This document shows positions 59,421 to 64,000 of a stretch of DNA of 64,000 nt, piece by piece; position 1 is the stretch's first letter, and each line of letters starts with the position of its first letter. The notes under the pieces are model-generated. The model saw only the letters and a program-made list of their open reading frames with translations. It had not been told where the DNA came from and did not search any database. This DNA comes from Chaetorhynchus papuensis (taxonomy: Eukaryota > Chordata > Aves > Passeriformes > Rhipiduridae): positions 62,001-126,000 of the forward strand of contig VWYX01000626.1 in NCBI GenBank assembly GCA_013396525.1, read 5' to 3'. Position numbers and translations under genes: made by a program.

Positions 59421-62400
59421 TTACAAAGAAGAATGGGAAAAGTAAATGAAACAGACAGATACTAGTGAATACTGTACATTAATATTTACTAAGGAATTAG
59501 GATAAAAACTTTTAATATGGCCAGCAATGAGGTGTGAAATACACCATATTAACAAGTTACTCACTGCTGCACCAGAATATAAACCAACAGGATAAGGTGC
59601 AATCAGAGGTCATTTCCATCCTTCTGCACTAAATTACCCTCCAACCCATTTGGAAACACAAACAAAGCTTTGAAACAGAACTACAAAAAAACCCTGCATA
59701 TACACGTATGAAAAATAAATTACTTTGTTAATCATGTTAGACTGAAGATCAGATTTCACCCTGCTCCCACCATGACTGCTCCTGTCACCATTTCTGTACA
59801 TTTCGCAGTCAAGTGTGTTTTTCCTCTGCAAAGTGGCAACTTTCTACTTGAAAAACTACCAACTGTTTCTTTAGCACAAGTGGCAAAATATTTAATAGAA
59901 GATCAAACACTGATTGCTCTTTTTAAAATTTCATTTAAATTAGCAGTTCCCACATCTCCCTTTCAAATTAATCCCTCTAATATTTAGAGGTAGAGAATAT
60001 TGAAATTTACACTTAACAGCTTTTTAGCAAGGACATGTTTCTGGTTTGCACATTCCATCCTGTCTTCATTTAATATGAGGAAAAGAAGGTGGAAAACCAC
60101 GTGCTTTGCTAAGGTACCCCTGCTGCTCCTACCTGCACTGACATGGCTCTACAGTTCCTCACTGCAGTGTGCCACCCCATTCTGTGATCTCCAGAAGTCA
60201 GCACTCACAAGCACCAGTTTTGATCATTTCAGTGTAACTAAACCTCAGCTGAGGGGATACCTTGCATCATGGAATATTTACAGCACTGGGGGACTGGACT
60301 CTGTCAGCTTGAAAATGAGCAGCGAGAGTAAGTCTTTTATATGTCAGTATGGAACATCAGGGATTTCACATGTGACTATATGCTGGTAACTCTCGACAAT
60401 GTTTTGGGGACCTTCCATGCGAAAATCTCACTGTCTCCATAAGAAAAAGCATTTGGATCAGGCTCTGAAGGCAGAGATACTTCTTTTTCCAATTCCTGAG
60501 CCTTGACGCTGTACATTACGTTTGTGAAACACAAATGTAACTTAGCTTCACTCTGGATCTAGGACAAATGCCTTTTCCCTAAGGCAGATGATTTTCATCA
60601 GGCATTGGCCAAAAGCCTCAGGTGCTGGTAGCTGGGATGGAGCTGAGTGTGAATATTATTGGCAGTATCACCTTCCCATCAACATTGTTACCAGTGCCCC
60701 ACAACTAATAAAAAAAGTCATGACTTGTATTTCACACACTTCTCCTGGAAAGATACCTTAAACAGCTCACCAAGGGAGATCAAAACTTGCAGTGGTAAAC
60801 GTTTTAGGAAAAAACCCATCCAGAATCAATGCAATAAGCACAACTCCTATTGCCAGTGCTACCACAGCCCCATTGATGAGGTCCCAGCGTTTGCAGCCAC
60901 TTGGGCACGCAGCTGAGCTGCACAGTGTGACCCAGGGCTAGCGATCTGTGACCACTCAAGGAGAGGACTGGAAATAGCTGCAAGCCAAAGAAGTATCTAT
61001 TGATTAGTAAACAAAGGAAAATGCACTTGAGAGCCTGTCTTCAGAAGGTCCCTTAAGAAATACTGAAACTAGAATCCACATCCCTGTTTTAGACTGTTCC
61101 TCAAGGTACAGCCTTGAAACCCACCCCCAGATACTGAAACCTGCCCCAGCAAAAGGCCTAATCACAGCTGCAGTTGTGGCTTCCTAAAAGGTCTGAGTTT
61201 CTTCAGTAGAGCTGACAGATTTGGAAGCTCCTGGGGGCAGAGCCAGACTGAATGTCCCCTGTGCCCTAAGGCTGTACCCCGTGGACAATCCCTGCCCATC
61301 CCAGGGCACTGGCCTATGTGCCATTATGATAAGCAGGACGGGAGAAATGACAAGTTTTCAACCCAGATCAGTTCTTCAAATTTCATCATGTGCACAGGCA
61401 GAGTAATGTAGAAATAACGGAAAGGGAGGAATAGGACAGGAGTAAACAGGAGGCAGTAATGCAAACTGCCTTTTCAAAACCCTTTTACTCTTCATGCCTT
61501 GTTCTTTTTAGGAAGACCAATACGGAAACGTGCCTAGGTCACTACAGGCTTTGTTGGGGTGTGGATTCCCAAAACTCAGTTGCATCTCCAGGGTGGCAGA
61601 GCTGAGATAAAGGAGGCAGAACAGTGCAACACATCCGGCCCAGACAAAGCCAGCACAGGGAGCCCGAAAGATGCAGAGGAGCAGCTGCCCCTGAGGCATG
61701 GACAGCAGTGATACCATATGTAAAATGCATTTGACAATATTTAATTGCTTAAGGTACGAGTCACAGATTGGTTTTCACTGTCCTTGTACTTTGTTTCCCG
61801 CTTAGGTAAAAAGACAACGCAGAGCAGGAGATGCACACAGAAACCAAAGCAGAAATTAAGAGACTGGGAGAAAAATACAGAAAGCAGTGAGTGTCACTGA
61901 GGGATCTCCCGCTTCCTGTGATAATCGCAGATAAGATGAAATACTCATATTTTCCGCAGCAAATAAAGACTTGCTTTGACATCAGTAATCTACACAGCAC
62001 ATCTTTCTAGTGGCACAGCACGGCCTCAGCTCTTAGACACAGATTAGATCATGAGGACAAGTGTTACTTTTACACTGCAAGCAACCCGCAAGACTGCCAA
62101 GTAATGCACAGGATGAAGCTGTGGAGCAGGTAAGCACAATTAAAGTCAACTAATATTTTTATGAAAAATAGATGTTGTCAATAACAAAATAAAAAGAAAG
62201 GAAATTCCCTGGTTACACTCTGTAACAAAACCATGTTTGATTAGTAATGATCATTTCATCCTTGTGCTAAGGTTTTTATATGGGGTTTGATTTAGTGCAG
62301 CATAATATTCTGGTTAAAAACACATTATAACAAGTCAACTGAAAAAATTAAAGTGCTAGCTTGCCAAAGGATCATCATTAAAAGAGATTTCTAATGGGGC

Positions 62401-64000
62401 TTCCTAATGAATTGTTACTAGTCTTGCTGTATTTTCCAGCATTTTCACCCATGCTTCAGATGGAAACACATTTTAAGCACTAGGAAAACCTGGGGGAAAC
62501 ATAGGTAAATAAGGAAAAAAGCCTGTCTATACTAAGGAATCCAAATCGCCCATCTCAGCTACAGAAAATAAACTTGAACAGAATCAAATGTGACCAGGTA
62601 AACATGTCTGAACATGTTAATCATCCTGATCTGCATTTTAAACTGCCTGCAGTTCACTGCTTCCTCCGGCCTTCAAACGACTTCAAACATGGCAGCTACT
62701 CGGAGGAGAGGCCCAGTAAAAACAAGTTTATGTCTGGCTTTGGCAGTTTATAGTTTACTATTCCAACATTAAGCGCACTGACCCACTGAGATATGTAATT
62801 CCCAATACCAAAGGACTGTCAGGGAAAGCAATCTGAGTCATGAAAAACACTATTGCACATTTTGTACTGCACATTGCTGTGCTCCCAGTATAAATGGCTG
62901 CAGCGATGCCTGACAAAGGAAATCCTCCTGCCTCTCATCGTTTGTTTCTGTTTTCTCACGTGCCTTCTGCTCTTTCATGCTGCTGCCAGCAGTGAGCCTT
63001 TGTTACCTGCCTGTGCTGCCCCACGGGAGTGTGTTCATGTGCCCCTCTCCAGTTCAATGTGCAACTTGGAGATCTCTTTCCCTCTCCTTTAATTGTTCTA
63101 ACCCTCTAACTACACGAGTTGTCACTGTTAGAGTTCATCACTTGTTCTCTGTTGCCTGAAAGCTATATAATTAAGAGCAGCATGTGTTCTGACTTGTTTG
63201 GGGGTATGACTGCTATGGAAATTGTTAAATACAGTAAGATTTTGATTCTGTTGCCTTCCTTTCATCCCTTAACCCATGTCTCAAATCCCTCCATCCTCCT
63301 TATCCCTTATCTTGTACTCCCCCAAGCTGTACCCTGGGAACAGCTTCACTGAGTTATGTGTTGTACATTTTACCTCTAAAGAAGGCCACGCACACATAAG
63401 CATGTGAACAATAAACCATACACACAGCTCGATCACGTGAGCTGGGGGTAGCCCGTAGCCAGGTCCCCAGGGGGAATTTCCACAAGCACATTTCCCTGAT
63501 TCTACGATCTCATTTGCTCTGCTGGAAAACGTTAAGCATGAGGAATTATGCAGAGCAGAAAATGCTGTGTGAGTGGAGGTCTGAGCAGGGAAAGCTTGTG
63601 TGTTCTTAATGAGCACCTGCTGCAAGAGATGCTGCCAATATCCTGTGCAGATGACACCAGCGAGAGCAAGGCAGGTATTGATTGGTGCCTCCAGGGTGCA
63701 GGAGGAATTGTTAAGGGTCTCCTGAAAGCACAAGCCACAGCAGCTCCTCGGAGATGTGCGAGTTGCTGGTAATAACGTTATCCCTGCCATCCCAGCTCCC
63801 CGGATCAGCAACGCGCCACGGAGCAGAACCAGCAAGAGGCTTTCCAGAAATAGAGATGCAAACGAGCATCCCATTTACCAACCCTGTCACTTCAGAGGAA
63901 CTACAGATTAAATAAAGTCCAACTTGCTGTTTCTGAGTAGGCAGATTGTTGTGGGTAAGACACTTCCTACTGTGTTGACTTCTTAAATCTACCAGTGCCT
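59421..64000. other. No gene seen; right flank
   Basis: Single-copy sequence. Small items noted: a strong plus donor CAG|GTAAGC at 62130 with a possible short exon before it, a CpG and YY1-like patch at 62660-62716, and a TCACGTGA box at 63433-63440. AT-rich TAAT-bearing sequence lies at about 62130-62420. No transposon recognised. Confidence 0.4.
63433..63440. promoter_or_regulatory. TCACGTGA palindromic E-box
   Basis: An exact 8-bp match to the site preferred by USF and TFEB/MITF-type factors. A single site, without promoter context. Confidence 0.25.

Noticed and set aside
1..64000. tRNA, rRNA and CRISPR arrays
   Set aside because: I saw no cloverleaf with A and B boxes, no rRNA blocks and no regularly spaced repeats; the sequence is a vertebrate nuclear region.

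Overview
The window looks like bird nuclear DNA, probably from a songbird. The evidence is the repeats. There are several 5'-truncated CR1 LINE copies, two of them (one intact, one diverged) ending in the avian CR1 3' tail. There is one clear ERVL-type solo LTR of a kind common in passerines, with an intact 5-bp target-site duplication, and a second, more diverged LTR. There are only two old MIR-like scraps and no young SINEs. The sequence is AT-rich and poor in CpG, with isolated CpG clusters. Almost every long open frame here is a chance frame; gene content is sparse.

Layout. (1) About 1-7.3 kb: a candidate plus-strand terminal exon (4154-4242 coding, poly(A) signal at 4493), a candidate minus-strand internal exon (4822-4965), and one real CpG island (about 6655-7185). 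On the minus strand the island carries a TATA-like box and a splice donor, so a minus-strand transcript probably starts there and runs off the left edge. (2) 7.3-22 kb: no gene seen; a MIR-like fragment, homopolymers, an AT-rich stretch full of TAAT cores, and a tight E-box cluster. (3) 22-24.6 kb: the best protein evidence. It is a minus-strand terminal coding exon (23654-23856) with a strong acceptor, a Lys/Thr/Ser-rich stalk and a C-terminal GPI-attachment signal, followed by a 3' UTR with two AATAAA signals and a CR1 inserted in it. (4) 24.6-64 kb: probably introns of that gene or intergenic DNA. It holds CR1, LTR and MIR pieces, low-complexity tracts, several TAAT-rich stretches that look like conserved regulatory DNA, and a 69-nt pre-miRNA-like hairpin at 30275-30343.

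If the minus-strand models are right, two minus-strand genes lie in tandem: the GPI-anchored protein gene enters from the right and ends near 22.8-23.5 kb, and a second gene starts at the island near 7.2 kb. I could not name either gene. All statements about conservation are impressions from composition, since no alignment could be run.
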